A model generated the notes under the pieces. The model saw only the letters and a program-made list of their open reading frames with translations. It did not search any database and was not told the DNA's origin. Below, piece after piece: positions 46,144 to 55,701 of a stretch of 64,000 nt of DNA. Position 1 is the stretch's first letter. Each line of letters begins with the position of its first letter. The position numbers were made by a program, and so were the translations under genes. The stretch comes from JBJHDF01 sp050486405 (GTDB taxonomy: Bacteria; Pseudomonadota; Gammaproteobacteria; Pseudomonadales; Cellvibrionaceae), in the NCBI GenBank assembly GCA_050486405.1, contig JBJHDF010000009.1, positions 68,681 through 132,680 on the forward strand, in the 5' to 3' direction.

Positions 46144-46566
46144 CTAAACTGCCTGAAAATCCTCCCCTGCCAGAGCATTGCGCAACCCGCTGAGCCGCTC
46201 CTCCAGTGCCTTCTGTTCGTAGGCCTTGAAGGGCACCGCCCCCCAAATTGGCTGTGGCCAGGCCGGGTCTTCCTCGAAGCGGGCAATGCAGTGCACATGC
46301 AGTTGCCGCACCACGTTACCCAGAGCAGCGATGTTCATTTTATGAGCGTCGTAGAGGCTGGTCATCACCTCCGCCACCCGGCAAGACTCGCGTATCAGCT
46401 GCAACTGATCCTCCTCGCTCAGGTGATGAATTTCAAATACGTCCTCCCGCTGCGGTACCAGTATGCACCAGGGGTAGTTGGCGTCCCGGCTCAACAACAG
46501 CAGCGACAGCGAAAACCGGCCCACCACCACACTGTCTTTGGCCAGCACCGAATCCAGTTCAAACAT
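46144..46566 (-). CDS. HIT-family hydrolase
   Basis: A 140-residue protein with the histidine-triad region VVRQLHVHCIARFEEDPAWP (HxHxxx form, third position Cys-Ile rather than a full HxHxHxx). Family members hydrolyse nucleotide conjugates. It is divergent from proS over 130 bp. Precise substrate unknown. Confidence 0.85.
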   Translation of the reverse strand: MFELDSVLAKDSVVVGRFSLSLLLLSRDANYPWCILVPQREDVFEIHHLSEEDQLQLIRESCRVAEVMTSLYDAHKMNIAALGNVVRQLHVHCIARFEEDPAWPQPIWGAVPFKAYEQKALEERLSGLRNALAGEDFQAV

Positions 46567-46695
46567 AGCGCTAAGTCCTCCTGGCTAGATCACAGACAAT
46601 TGCGGCATTCTCTCTCTGTACCCCGCCGCCTTTCCACCGTAGAATAACCCCAAAACAACCCTGTGACCACCGACCCGAGAGACCCCCATACCGCC

Positions 46696-48426
46696 ATGCG
46701 TGCCAGCCGATTTCTGATTGCCACCCTCAAAGAAACCCCCTCCGACGCCGAGGTCATCAGCCACCAACTGATGCTGCGCGCGGGCATGATCCGCAAGCTC
46801 GCCTCCGGCCTTTACACCTGGCTGCCACTGGGCCTGAGGGTGCTGCGCAAGGTGGAGACCATCATCCGGGAGGAAATGGATCGCTCCGGCGCCCAGGAGG
46901 TTTTAATGCCCGTGGTGCAGCCCGCCGAGCTCTGGGAGGAATCGGGACGCTGGAGCCAGTTTGGCCCAGAGCTGCTGCGCATCAGCGACCGCCACGACAG
47001 GCCCTTCTGTCTCGGGCCCACCCACGAGGAGGTCGTCACTGATCTGGCCCGCCACGAGCTGAACAGCTACAAGCAACTACCGGTGAACTTCTATCAGATC
47101 CAGACTAAGTTCCGGGACGAGATACGCCCCCGCTTCGGCGTTATGCGCTCGCGGGAATTCATCATGAAGGACGCCTACTCCTTTCATCTGACTGAACAGT
47201 GCCTGGAAGACACCTACCAGGTGATGCACCGCACCTACTGCAACATCTTTGACCGCATCGGCCTGGACTACCGCCCGGTACTGGCGGACACCGGCTCCAT
47301 CGGCGGCGCCGTCTCCCACGAATTCCACGTTCTCGCAGCCAGCGGTGAAGACGCCATCGTCTTCAGCAGCAGCAGTGACTACGCCGCCAATATCGAGAAG
47401 GCCGAAGCAGTGGCGCCACAGGGCGAGCGCCCTGCCCCGGGTCAGGAAAAAAGCGAAGTAGCCACACCCGGCCAACACAGCATCGAGCAGGTGGCCAGTT
47501 TCCTCAAGGTAACCCCTGCGCAAACCCTGAAAACCCTGATCGTGCTCGGTGAAACCGGTGAAGACGGCAGGCAACCGTTGGTGGCGCTGGTGCTGCGCGG
47601 TGACCACGAACTCAACGAAATCAAGGCGGAAAAGCTGCCCGGTGTCGCCGCGCCCCTGAGCTTTGCCAGCGAGGAACGCATTCGCGCCGAGCTGGGTGTG
47701 GGCACCGGTTCACTGGGGCCGGTGGGGTTGGGAATCACCGTGTACGCTGACCGCGCCGCCGCCCTGGTGGCGGATTTTGCCTGCGGCGCCAATCGCGACG
47801 GCTACCACCTGACCGGCGTCAACTGGGAGCGCGACCTGCCCCTGCCCCAGTTGGCCGACCTGCGCAATGTCCAGCCCGGCGACCCCAGTCCCGATGGTCA
47901 GGGTACACTGGAAATCCGGCGTGGCATCGAAGTGGGTCACATCTTCCAGTTGGGCACCAAATACAGCCAAGCGCTCAAGGCACGGGTGCTGGACGAAAAC
48001 GGCAAGGAGCAACCCATGATCATGGGCTGTTATGGCATCGGCGTCACCCGCATTGTCGCCGCCGCCATCGAGCAGAACCACGACGAGCGCGGCATCATCT
48101 GGCCCCCGGCCATTGCGCCCTTTCAGGTGGCACTGGTGCCCATCAATCGGGACAAATCCGCGAGGGTTGCCGAGCACTGCGACGCTCTGTATCAGACCCT
48201 GCAGGACGCCGGGGTGGAAGTGCTGCTGATGGACGAGGAAAAGGCGCGCCTGGGCGTTATGCTGGCCAACACTGAATTGATGGGCATTCCTCACCGCCTG
48301 GTGGTGGGTGATCGGGGTCTGGATCAGGGCACCGTGGAATACCAGGGTCGGCGGGACGCGGACAAGCAGGAGATCGCCGCCGATGCAGTGGTAGACTTTC
48401 TGTTGCGGAAACTGCAGAAGGTGTAA
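46696..48426 (+). CDS. proS: Prolyl-tRNA synthetase
   Basis: A 576-residue class II synthetase from ATG 46696 (MRASRFLIATLKETPSDAEVI), which matches the E. coli start; a GTG 33 nt upstream is less likely. Motif 2 region RDEIRPRFGVMRSREFIMKDAYSFH and motif 3 (GCYGIGVTRIVAAAIEQ) are present, and the inserted YbaK-type editing domain covers about residues 225-400. It charges tRNA-Pro in the cytoplasm. A lytic transglycosylase gene follows 5 nt later. Confidence 0.96.
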   Translation: MRASRFLIATLKETPSDAEVISHQLMLRAGMIRKLASGLYTWLPLGLRVLRKVETIIREEMDRSGAQEVLMPVVQPAELWEESGRWSQFGPELLRISDRHDRPFCLGPTHEEVVTDLARHELNSYKQLPVNFYQIQTKFRDEIRPRFGVMRSREFIMKDAYSFHLTEQCLEDTYQVMHRTYCNIFDRIGLDYRPVLADTGSIGGAVSHEFHVLAASGEDAIVFSSSSDYAANIEKAEAVAPQGERPAPGQEKSEVATPGQHSIEQVASFLKVTPAQTLKTLIVLGETGEDGRQPLVALVLRGDHELNEIKAEKLPGVAAPLSFASEERIRAELGVGTGSLGPVGLGITVYADRAAALVADFACGANRDGYHLTGVNWERDLPLPQLADLRNVQPGDPSPDGQGTLEIRRGIEVGHIFQLGTKYSQALKARVLDENGKEQPMIMGCYGIGVTRIVAAAIEQNHDERGIIWPPAIAPFQVALVPINRDKSARVAEHCDALYQTLQDAGVEVLLMDEEKARLGVMLANTELMGIPHRLVVGDRGLDQGTVEYQGRRDADKQEIAADAVVDFLLRKLQKV

Positions 48427-48431
48427 CCGCC

Positions 48432-49019
48432 ATGATCGGCACGGGCATCCGCAAGTCGATAAGCATCTGGCTTGGCGCAATGGCGCTTGTCGCGGCAGCA
48501 TCAGGCAGTATCGCCGCCCAGGCGGATCGCGAAGTGGACGACGAGCTGCGTCAGCTGTTGCTGCGCAGCATCGAACAGGCGGACAGCTTCGAGGACCGCT
48601 ACGACGCCGAAGCCTGGCTGCTGCTTATGTCCGGCCGCCTGGCGCGCTATGTGCCGGACCCGGACAAGCGCCTACGCATTCTGCGCCTGGTACACCGCGA
48701 AGCCCACCGTGCGGGACTGCAACCGGAACTGGTGCTGGCGGTAATCGAGGTGGAGAGCCACTTCGACCGCTACGCCCTGTCCTGGGCTGGCGCCCAGGGC
48801 ATTATGCAGATCATGCCCTTCTGGAAAAACGAAATCGGTCGCCCGGACGACAACCTGATCGATCTGGAAACCAACCTGCGCTACGGCTGCACCATTCTGG
48901 CCTACTACCTGCGCCGCTCCAATGGCCGCCTGGCCGAGGCCCTGGCCCGCTACAACGGCAGCTACGGCAGCTATCGCTATCCGGTAAAAGTAATGGACGC
49001 CTGGGAGCGATGGAGGTAG
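48432..49019 (+). CDS. Lytic transglycosylase (SLT domain)
   Basis: A 195-residue protein with a signal peptide (ALVAAASGSIAAQA). The SLT domain shows the catalytic Glu in LAVIEVESHFDRYALS and the substrate-groove motif AGAQGIMQIMP, then ETNLRYGCTILAYYL and ALARYNGSYGS. It cleaves peptidoglycan to 1,6-anhydro products in the periplasm. It begins 5 nt after proS and is likely co-transcribed. Converges with the RND pump gene. Confidence 0.88.
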   Translation: MIGTGIRKSISIWLGAMALVAAASGSIAAQADREVDDELRQLLLRSIEQADSFEDRYDAEAWLLLMSGRLARYVPDPDKRLRILRLVHREAHRAGLQPELVLAVIEVESHFDRYALSWAGAQGIMQIMPFWKNEIGRPDDNLIDLETNLRYGCTILAYYLRRSNGRLAEALARYNGSYGSYRYPVKVMDAWERWR

Positions 49020-49036
49020 CTTTTATGAGATGGTTT

Positions 49037-52000
49037 CTAGTCCGCTCCTTCGTAGTCCGCTTCCTGCTGTTTCAAAGCGCGCGCCACGTCGTTGGGTGAA
49101 CCTGTCTTGCGCGCCAGCACACTGTAGGCTACCGGTACTACAAACAGGGTGAAAATGGTGGCGGCAATCACGCCGGACATCACCACCACACCGATGACGA
49201 AACGGGTTTCCGAACCGGCGCCGGATGCCAGCACCAGCGGCGTGGCGCCAGCAGCGGTGGTGATGCCGGTCATCAGAATCGGACGCAGGCGGGCGCTGGA
49301 AGCTTCCAGCAGGGACGCCATAAATTCACCGCCGCGATCGCGCAACTGATTGGCAAACTCGACAATCAGAATACCATTCTTGGCCGCCAGGCCCACCAGC
49401 ATAATCAGCCCAATCTGGGAATAGATGTTGAGCGAATTACCAGTGAGATAGATGCCGAGCAAACCGCCAATCATAGCCAGCGGCACCGTGATCATGATCA
49501 CAAAAGGATGCACAAAACTCTCAAACTGCGCCGCCAGCACCAGGAATGTGATCAAGAGCCCCAGCAGGAAAATAAACAGCACCGAGCCGCCGGCATACTT
49601 GTAGTCCCGGGACAGCCCCTTGTAGTCGATTACCACGTTTTCCGGCAGGTGCTCCGCCACCAGATTTTCCAGGTAGCTCAGCGCCTCACCCAGGGCCAGA
49701 CCATTATCGAGGTTCGCCTCAATGGTCAGTGCGCGAATGCGGTTGTAGCGATTGAGTCGGTTGGAGTCGGCGACCTCGCGCAGCTCCACCAGATTCGCCA
49801 GCGGTACCAGCTCACCGCTGCGCTCGGAGCGCACATAGATATTCTCCAGGCTGGTAGCGGTGCGGTGGTCGTCGCGCTCGCCCTGAACAATCAGATCGTA
49901 TTCCTCACCCTCTTCGATAAAGGTGGTGATGCGACGCGAGCCCAGCATGGTTTCCAGGGTACGGCCCACATTGCTGACACTAACACCCAGATCGGCGGCG
50001 GCATTGCTGTCGATAAGCACCTCCACCTGGGGCCGGGTTTCCTTGTAGTCCCAGTCGATGGCGCTAAGGCCCGGATTGTCTTCGTCGATTTTTTCCAGCA
50101 GTATGTCCCGCCACTCGGCCAGTTGTTCATAGGTGCCACCACCGATCACGAACTGTACCGGTTTTTGCGCCGAGGTGCCAAAACCCTGGCGCATGATGGG
50201 CACCGCCGTTACGCCGGACAGATCGCTGAGCCGGGAGCGGATTTCGTCCATAATGACAAAAGCGTTGCGCCGCTGACCCCAGGACTCCAGCACGACGATA
50301 ATGATACCGGTATTGAAATTCTCCACGGCACCAAAGCCACGGGGGGCACGCACCATGAGGCGGGTGATTTCTCCCTCATCGACATAATCCATCAGGCGCC
50401 GTTCGATCTCAATCATGTAATCTTCCATGTAGTTGTAGCTGGCACCTTCGGGACCGTTGACGATGATGAAAAACGCACCGCGATCCTCGCGGGGAGCGTA
50501 CTCCGACGGCAACTGCTGCAACAGCCAGACGGCGCTGCCCAGCAGCGCGACAAATACACCGAGCACAATCAGCGGCCGCTTGATGCAGCGCTCGATGGCG
50601 CGCATATAGTAGTGCCGCAGACAGACCATACCCTGATCAACCTTGCGCACCAACCAGGTCTTGTGCTGCTGGTGCCCCTTGAGCACCTTGGACGCCAGCA
50701 TCGACGACAGCGTCAGGGCGATCAGTGATGAAAACGCCACCGCCGCCGCCATGGTCAGCGCGAACTCGGAAAACAGCCGGCCAATATCACCACGCAAAAA
50801 GGCAATGGGGGTAAACACGGAAATCAATACCAGGGTGGTGGCCACCACGGCAAAACCCACTTCACGGGTTCCCCGGTAAGCCGCCAGCAGCGGTGGCTCA
50901 CCCTTTTCCTCGATATGGCGCACAATGTTTTCCAGTACCACGATGGCGTCGTCCACCACCAGACCGATGGCCAGCACCAGCGCCAGCAACGTCAGCATGT
51001 TTACGGAAAAACCCATCAGTGCCAACAGACTGAAAGTGGCGATGATGGACACCGGCACCGTCACCATGGGCACCATCATGACCCGGGCGCTGCCGAGGAA
51101 CAGATAGATCACCAGAATCACCATGGAGATGGCGATAAACAGTGTGACGTATACTTCAGAGATGGCCTGCTGGATAAACACCGAGCTGTCGTAACTGCGC
51201 TCCAGGGTCATGCCTTCTGGCAGTGTCTCGTTGATTCGGTCCCGCTCGGCATTGGCACCGCGAGCCACATCCAGGGTATTGGCGGTGGACTGCTTGATGA
51301 CGCCGATACCCACCTGGGGAATGCCATTGCCACGGAAGAAGGTACGATCTTCCTCGGTACCCATTTCCACCCGCGCCACGTCACCCAGACGCACCAGATA
51401 ACCGTCCCTGCCCTGGGCCAGCACCAGTTGGGCAAAGTCATCCGCCGTGCGATAACCACGTGCCATGCGCACCGTAAACTGGCGTAAATCCGACTCAATA
51501 CTGCCGGCCGGCAGCTCGACGTTTTCCGCGCGTAGCGCACTTTCCACATCGTTGACAGTCAGGCCCCGGGCCGCCAGCTCCTGGCGGTCGAGCCAGACCC
51601 GCATGGCGTAACGCTGTTGGCCGCCGATGCGGATACGCGCCACGCCGTCCACCACCGAAAAGCGATCCACCAGATAACGCTCGGCGTAGTCGGTCAGTTC
51701 CGGTACGCTCATGTTCTCGCCGGTGAGATTGAACCAGAGAATCACATCCTCGTCGGAACTGACCTTCTGGATATCCGGTGGGTCTGCTTCCTGGGGCAGA
51801 TTGTTGACCACCCGGGCCACCCGGTCGCGAATGTCGTTGGCAGCAGCGTCTATATCCCGGCTGACATCAAACTGGATGGTGATATTGGAACGCCCGTTTT
51901 CACTGGACGATTCGATAAAGCGAATGCCTTCCACGCCAGCGATGCGGTCCTCGATCACCCGGGTAATGCGGTTCTCCACCACGGTGGCGGCAGCACCGGG

Positions 52001-52153
52001 ATAATCGGTGCGGATGGAGACCACCGGCGGATCGATATCGGGATACTCGCGCAGCGGCAGACGATCAAAGGAAAGTAGACCAAAGGCAATCAACAACAGA
52101 GAGATAACGGCGGCGAACACCGGCCGGCGAATAGCAACATCAGAGATAAACAT
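49037..52153 (-). CDS. RND-family multidrug efflux permease (HAE1 type)
   Basis: A 1038-residue inner-membrane transporter with 12 membrane helices and two large periplasmic loops. The first loop begins with REYPDIDPPVVSIRTDYPGA, and TM4 carries the proton-relay Asp pair in GLVVDDAIVVLENI. The C-terminal TM10-12 segment has GLAAKNGILIVEFANQLRDRG. It extrudes drugs or other amphiphiles with a periplasmic adaptor and an outer-membrane channel. The ATG overlaps the adaptor stop (ATGA). No TolC-type gene is in the window. Confidence 0.94.
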   Translation of the reverse strand: MFISDVAIRRPVFAAVISLLLIAFGLLSFDRLPLREYPDIDPPVVSIRTDYPGAAATVVENRITRVIEDRIAGVEGIRFIESSSENGRSNITIQFDVSRDIDAAANDIRDRVARVVNNLPQEADPPDIQKVSSDEDVILWFNLTGENMSVPELTDYAERYLVDRFSVVDGVARIRIGGQQRYAMRVWLDRQELAARGLTVNDVESALRAENVELPAGSIESDLRQFTVRMARGYRTADDFAQLVLAQGRDGYLVRLGDVARVEMGTEEDRTFFRGNGIPQVGIGVIKQSTANTLDVARGANAERDRINETLPEGMTLERSYDSSVFIQQAISEVYVTLFIAISMVILVIYLFLGSARVMMVPMVTVPVSIIATFSLLALMGFSVNMLTLLALVLAIGLVVDDAIVVLENIVRHIEEKGEPPLLAAYRGTREVGFAVVATTLVLISVFTPIAFLRGDIGRLFSEFALTMAAAVAFSSLIALTLSSMLASKVLKGHQQHKTWLVRKVDQGMVCLRHYYMRAIERCIKRPLIVLGVFVALLGSAVWLLQQLPSEYAPREDRGAFFIIVNGPEGASYNYMEDYMIEIERRLMDYVDEGEITRLMVRAPRGFGAVENFNTGIIIVVLESWGQRRNAFVIMDEIRSRLSDLSGVTAVPIMRQGFGTSAQKPVQFVIGGGTYEQLAEWRDILLEKIDEDNPGLSAIDWDYKETRPQVEVLIDSNAAADLGVSVSNVGRTLETMLGSRRITTFIEEGEEYDLIVQGERDDHRTATSLENIYVRSERSGELVPLANLVELREVADSNRLNRYNRIRALTIEANLDNGLALGEALSYLENLVAEHLPENVVIDYKGLSRDYKYAGGSVLFIFLLGLLITFLVLAAQFESFVHPFVIMITVPLAMIGGLLGIYLTGNSLNIYSQIGLIMLVGLAAKNGILIVEFANQLRDRGGEFMASLLEASSARLRPILMTGITTAAGATPLVLASGAGSETRFVIGVVVMSGVIAATIFTLFVVPVAYSVLARKTGSPNDVARALKQQEADYEGAD

Positions 52154-53259
52154 CAGTTGCCTACCCGTTGCAACACATCGGACAGCGCTTCGTCACCACC
52201 CTCCTCGGCGATCACGCGCACCTTGCTGCCATCGCGCACCCGCATGGTGCCGTGGGTAACCACCCGCTCACCGGCGTCGAGCCCATCGAGAATTTCCACC
52301 TGGCCCACCAAACGCTGACCAATGCGCACGGCGCGCCTTTCCGCTTCGGTGGTTTCGCTGTCATCGGGCACCACAAACACGTAATTGCGGCCAGCGGAGG
52401 GCACCAGTGCCGCTTCGGAAATCACCAGGCTTTCGCGCTGATCTGCCAGCAGCAGTACACTAAGCAGCATGCCCTGCTTTAACAGACCATCGTCATTGGG
52501 AATGATGGCGCGCACGGTTACCGCCCGGGTGACCGGATCAATCTGATTGTCGATACTCACCACCTCGCCGCTGAACTCGCGGTCGCCCAGGGCGCGACTG
52601 CGGGCCACTACCGGCAGGCCGATGCGCAGAGCGCGCAAATGAATGGACGGCACAGGAAAGTCCAGTTTCATCTGCGAGTCGTCATTGAGAGTGGTGATCA
52701 GGTCGCCCGGGGACACCAGGGCACCGACACTGACATTGCGCAAGCCCACCACGCCCGAGAAAGGCGCGGCGATTTGCAAATCTTCCAGGCGGGAGCTCAA
52801 AGCATGATAGCGAGCCCGGGCGGCATCGAACTCCCGCTGACGCTGATCCAGCAATGACTGGGAAGCGGCGTTGGTGGCTACCAGAGAGCGCACCCGCTCC
52901 AGTTGCCGTTCGGCTTCGTCGGCATTGATGCGGGCCTCTTCCAGCAGCGCCCTTTCCTCGGCGCTGGTCATCTCCACCAGCACCTGGCCGCGCTCCACCC
53001 GCTGACCGTCTTCAAAATTGATGGCGGTTACTGTTTTGGTGACGTTGGAGGTCAAGCGCACCGATTCGTTGGCGCGCAGATTGCCAAGGCCTTCAATGCG
53101 ATTTTCCAAGGGTTTGATTTCGACCCGCTGCACAATGACCGGCAAGGCGTCGGAAGTCCCCTGGGCGGCAACAGACGCGTAAAGGAACACACCCGCCAAC
53201 GTCAGCGCTATCAGCCAGGCACTACGGAATCTGAACGGAACGGCCGTTAAACGGGTCAT
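52153..53259 (-). CDS. RND periplasmic adaptor (membrane fusion protein)
   Basis: A 368-residue protein from ATG 53259 (AGGATATTTC upstream); an ATG at 53283 would add 8 residues. It has an N-terminal signal or anchor (LIALTLAGVFLYASVAAQG), a barrel-sandwich/lipoyl half (NFEDGQRVERGQVLVEM), an alpha hairpin (ARINADEAERQLERVRSLV) and the beta-barrel (VVGLRNVSVGALVSPGD). It links the RND pump to the outer-membrane channel. Confidence 0.92.
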   Translation of the reverse strand: MTRLTAVPFRFRSAWLIALTLAGVFLYASVAAQGTSDALPVIVQRVEIKPLENRIEGLGNLRANESVRLTSNVTKTVTAINFEDGQRVERGQVLVEMTSAEERALLEEARINADEAERQLERVRSLVATNAASQSLLDQRQREFDAARARYHALSSRLEDLQIAAPFSGVVGLRNVSVGALVSPGDLITTLNDDSQMKLDFPVPSIHLRALRIGLPVVARSRALGDREFSGEVVSIDNQIDPVTRAVTVRAIIPNDDGLLKQGMLLSVLLLADQRESLVISEAALVPSAGRNYVFVVPDDSETTEAERRAVRIGQRLVGQVEILDGLDAGERVVTHGTMRVRDGSKVRVIAEEGGDEALSDVLQRVGN

Positions 53260-53369
53260 GAAATATCCTAATCCTGAAGACATGGACGTTCAAGATACAT
53301 GGGGTCCAAGTACATTGAACGCTGTTTGGCGGGTAAAGTATACGAAGGCGATGACAAAACCGATGGCGT

Positions 53370-53855
53370 TTAACAATTATTTACAGAAATTTCGTTTTCC
53401 AGCGCCCAGCGTATCTGATCCTGGGAGAAACCACGATATTGCAGAAAACGCATCTGACGGGCTTTTTCCCGGGATTCCCGGGGAGCCTGGTCACCAAACC
53501 GCTTGCACCGCTCCCGAACCGCCAGCTCCCGCCAATGGGTGTCGGACGGGTCCAGCCAGGCCGAGATCAACTCGGCCGCCACACCGCGTTGGCGCAGCTC
53601 CTGTTCAATGCGCACCGGCCCCTTGCCCTGGTTCGCACGGCTGTTGACAAAGGCCTCGGTGAAACGCTGATCACTCTGCAGATTGTCGGCGGCGAGCCTG
53701 TCTATGGTCTGGGCTATCAGGAGGTCATGGTCAAAGCGTCGGGAGAGTTTTTGCCGCAGCTCCAGAACCGAATGCTCCCGGCGGGCCAGCAGGTCCATGG
53801 CGGCGTGGCGAATCCGGGCCGCGATCTGCTCCCGGGTGGCAGGGGCATCGTCCAC
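53370..53855 (-). CDS. recX: RecA regulator RecX
   Basis: A 161-residue protein of three-helix repeats typical of RecX (AMDLLARREHSVLELRQKL; ADNLQSDQRFTEAFVNSR; RFLQYRGFSQDQIRWALE). RecX caps or destabilises RecA filaments. It is normally next to recA; here a DUF4136 lipoprotein gene lies between them, with recX only 12 bp after that gene, so it may still be read from the recA promoter. Confidence 0.9.
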   Translation of the reverse strand: MDDAPATREQIAARIRHAAMDLLARREHSVLELRQKLSRRFDHDLLIAQTIDRLAADNLQSDQRFTEAFVNSRANQGKGPVRIEQELRQRGVAAELISAWLDPSDTHWRELAVRERCKRFGDQAPRESREKARQMRFLQYRGFSQDQIRWALENEISVNNC

Positions 53856-53867
53856 GAGGCCGGGCTA

Positions 53868-54452
53868 TCAGCGCGGTCCGCTCACTGGCGGAAACTTGGC
53901 CAACACCTCCAACAGCGAAGCGCCGAGCAACTCCCGCTGCTGCTGGGGCGTCATACGATCACGCAGACGTCGCTCCGACACACCCCGCCAAAGGGGCGCC
54001 CCCGTCTCGGCATCCACGATATCCACAATCAAACTGCCCTGAGTATAGACCTCGGGACCGCTGTGGACATAGTGCACTCCGTGGTAAGGCCAGAAGTAGT
54101 TGCGACGATAGGCAAAGCCGTAACCGGCGTTGTAGCGCCGGGTGTCCAGCTTGTCCTCCACCACTATGTGGTAGGTGACCAGAAAGTCCGGCATGACGTC
54201 TTCGTCGACAACCCGCAGGTAGCGCCGGGAGAGATGCTCGTCCAGCACCCGGTCCAGGTGCTGATAGGTGAAGGGCGAGATAAGAACATTTTCCCGTTCC
54301 ATGCTTACCAGATCAAAAGTACGCAACTCGGCAAATTTGTAACCGGCATCGTAATCCGTCACCACATAGGTGCGGGTGGCGCAACCGGCCGCCAGCAGCA
54401 AAACCGCCAGAATACTGATCAGACGCATATTCAACACCCTCTCAAGCCTCAT
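53868..54452 (-). CDS. DUF4136-type lipoprotein between recA and recX
   Basis: A 194-residue protein from ATG 54452, chosen because GGAGG lies 7 nt upstream. Lipoprotein signal ends in LLAAGC (Cys24). The mature part has the DUF4136 pattern: TDYDAGYKFAELRTFDLV near the start, a YDV-type core with PDFLVTYHIVVEDKLDTRRYN, and a C-terminal GSLIVDIVDAETGAPLWRGVSE. Family function unknown, envelope-located. Its place inside the recA-recX unit is unusual. Confidence 0.8.
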   Translation of the reverse strand: MRLERVLNMRLISILAVLLLAAGCATRTYVVTDYDAGYKFAELRTFDLVSMERENVLISPFTYQHLDRVLDEHLSRRYLRVVDEDVMPDFLVTYHIVVEDKLDTRRYNAGYGFAYRRNYFWPYHGVHYVHSGPEVYTQGSLIVDIVDAETGAPLWRGVSERRLRDRMTPQQQRELLGASLLEVLAKFPPVSGPR

Positions 54453-54516
54453 CAACGAGCCTCCGATAATACCATTGACACAAGGCCGGAGGGCAAGTTC
54501 AGGGCCGGACCGGCGG

Positions 54517-55563
54517 TCAGGACACCTCGATATCGTCGGTTTCCTCGGCCCGGCTGTCCTGCTGGATGGAGCCCGGCGTGGCCAGCAGTTGTTCGCGCAC
54601 GGCCTTTTCCATTTCCGCGGCCACCTGCGGATTTTCCTGCAGGTACTTGACCACATTGTTCTTGCCCTGCCCGATCTTGTCGCCCTTGTAGCTGTACCAG
54701 GCACCGGCCTTGTCCACCAGCCCCAGCTTGACGCCGTAGTCGATCACCTCGCCCAGGCGGTTGATGCCGGTGCCGTAGAGAATCTGGAACTCGGTCTGCT
54801 TGAAGGGCGGCGCCACCTTGTTCTTGACCACCTTGACCCGGGTCTCGGAACCGATGACCTCCTCGCCCTCCTTCACCGCGCCGATGCGACGGATGTCCAG
54901 GCGCACGGACGAGTAGAACTTGAGGGCGTTGCCGCCGGTGGTGGTTTCCGGGTTGCCGAACATGACACCGATTTTCATGCGGATCTGGTTGATAAAGATC
55001 ACCAGGCAGTTGGCGTTCTTGATGTTGCCGGTGATCTTGCGCAGGGCCTGGGACATCAGCCGGGCCTGCAGGCCCACGTGGTGATCGCCCATCTCGCCCT
55101 CGATCTCTGCCCGGGGGGTCAGAGCCGCCACCGAGTCCACCACCAGCACATCCACGGCGCCGGAGCGCACCAGCATATCGGTGACCTCCAGGGCCTGCTC
55201 GCCGGTGTCCGGCTGGGAGATGATCAGATCGTCCACCTTGACGCCCAACTTGGCGGCATAGATGGGATCCAGGGCGTGTTCGGCGTCGATAAAGGCGCAG
55301 GTGCCACCCAGCTTCTGGGCTTCGGCGATCACCTGCAGGGTCAGGGTGGTCTTGCCCGAGGACTCGGGGCCGTAGATCTCGACAATCCGTCCCCGGGGCA
55401 AACCGCCGACGCCCAGGGCCACGTCCAGCCCCAGCGAACCCGTGGAGATGGCCGGCACAACCACATGCTCCTTATCGCCCATGCGCATGACGGTTCCCTT
55501 GCCAAACTGCCGCTCGATCTGTCCCAGCGCCGCCTGCAGCGCCTTTTCTTTGTTCGTATCCAT
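54517..55563 (-). CDS. recA: RecA recombinase
   Basis: A 348-residue protein from ATG 55563 (MDTNKEKALQAALGQIERQFG); upstream in-frame codons run through the SOS boxes and are rejected. Walker A is GPESSGKTTLT (about 68-78), Walker B VLVVDSVAAL, with the L2 region FGNPETTTGGNALKFY. It forms filaments on single-stranded DNA for recombination and triggers LexA cleavage. Controlled by two SOS boxes upstream. Confidence 0.97.
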   Translation of the reverse strand: MDTNKEKALQAALGQIERQFGKGTVMRMGDKEHVVVPAISTGSLGLDVALGVGGLPRGRIVEIYGPESSGKTTLTLQVIAEAQKLGGTCAFIDAEHALDPIYAAKLGVKVDDLIISQPDTGEQALEVTDMLVRSGAVDVLVVDSVAALTPRAEIEGEMGDHHVGLQARLMSQALRKITGNIKNANCLVIFINQIRMKIGVMFGNPETTTGGNALKFYSSVRLDIRRIGAVKEGEEVIGSETRVKVVKNKVAPPFKQTEFQILYGTGINRLGEVIDYGVKLGLVDKAGAWYSYKGDKIGQGKNNVVKYLQENPQVAAEMEKAVREQLLATPGSIQQDSRAEETDDIEVS

Positions 55564-55647
55564 GCCGACACCTCGTGTTTTTGGGTTAAGCCTAATCGGT
55601 TGGGCCGGGTCTTTCCGGCCGATGCGGTAAAGCATACAGGAAAAAAC

Positions 55648-55681
55648 CTGTATAAGCAAACAGCCCTGTTCAAATAAACAG
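55648..55681 (-). promoter_or_regulatory. Tandem LexA boxes of recA
   Basis: Two complete CTGT-N8-ACAG sites: 55666-55681 (CTGTTTATTTGAACAG on the minus strand) and 55648-55663 (CTGTTTGCTTATACAG), separated by 2 bp, about 85-118 bp upstream of recA. Most recA promoters carry one site, so tight or cooperative repression is likely. Confidence 0.88.
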
Positions 55682-55701
55682 ATATTGCCTGAAGCAGGCG
55701 C

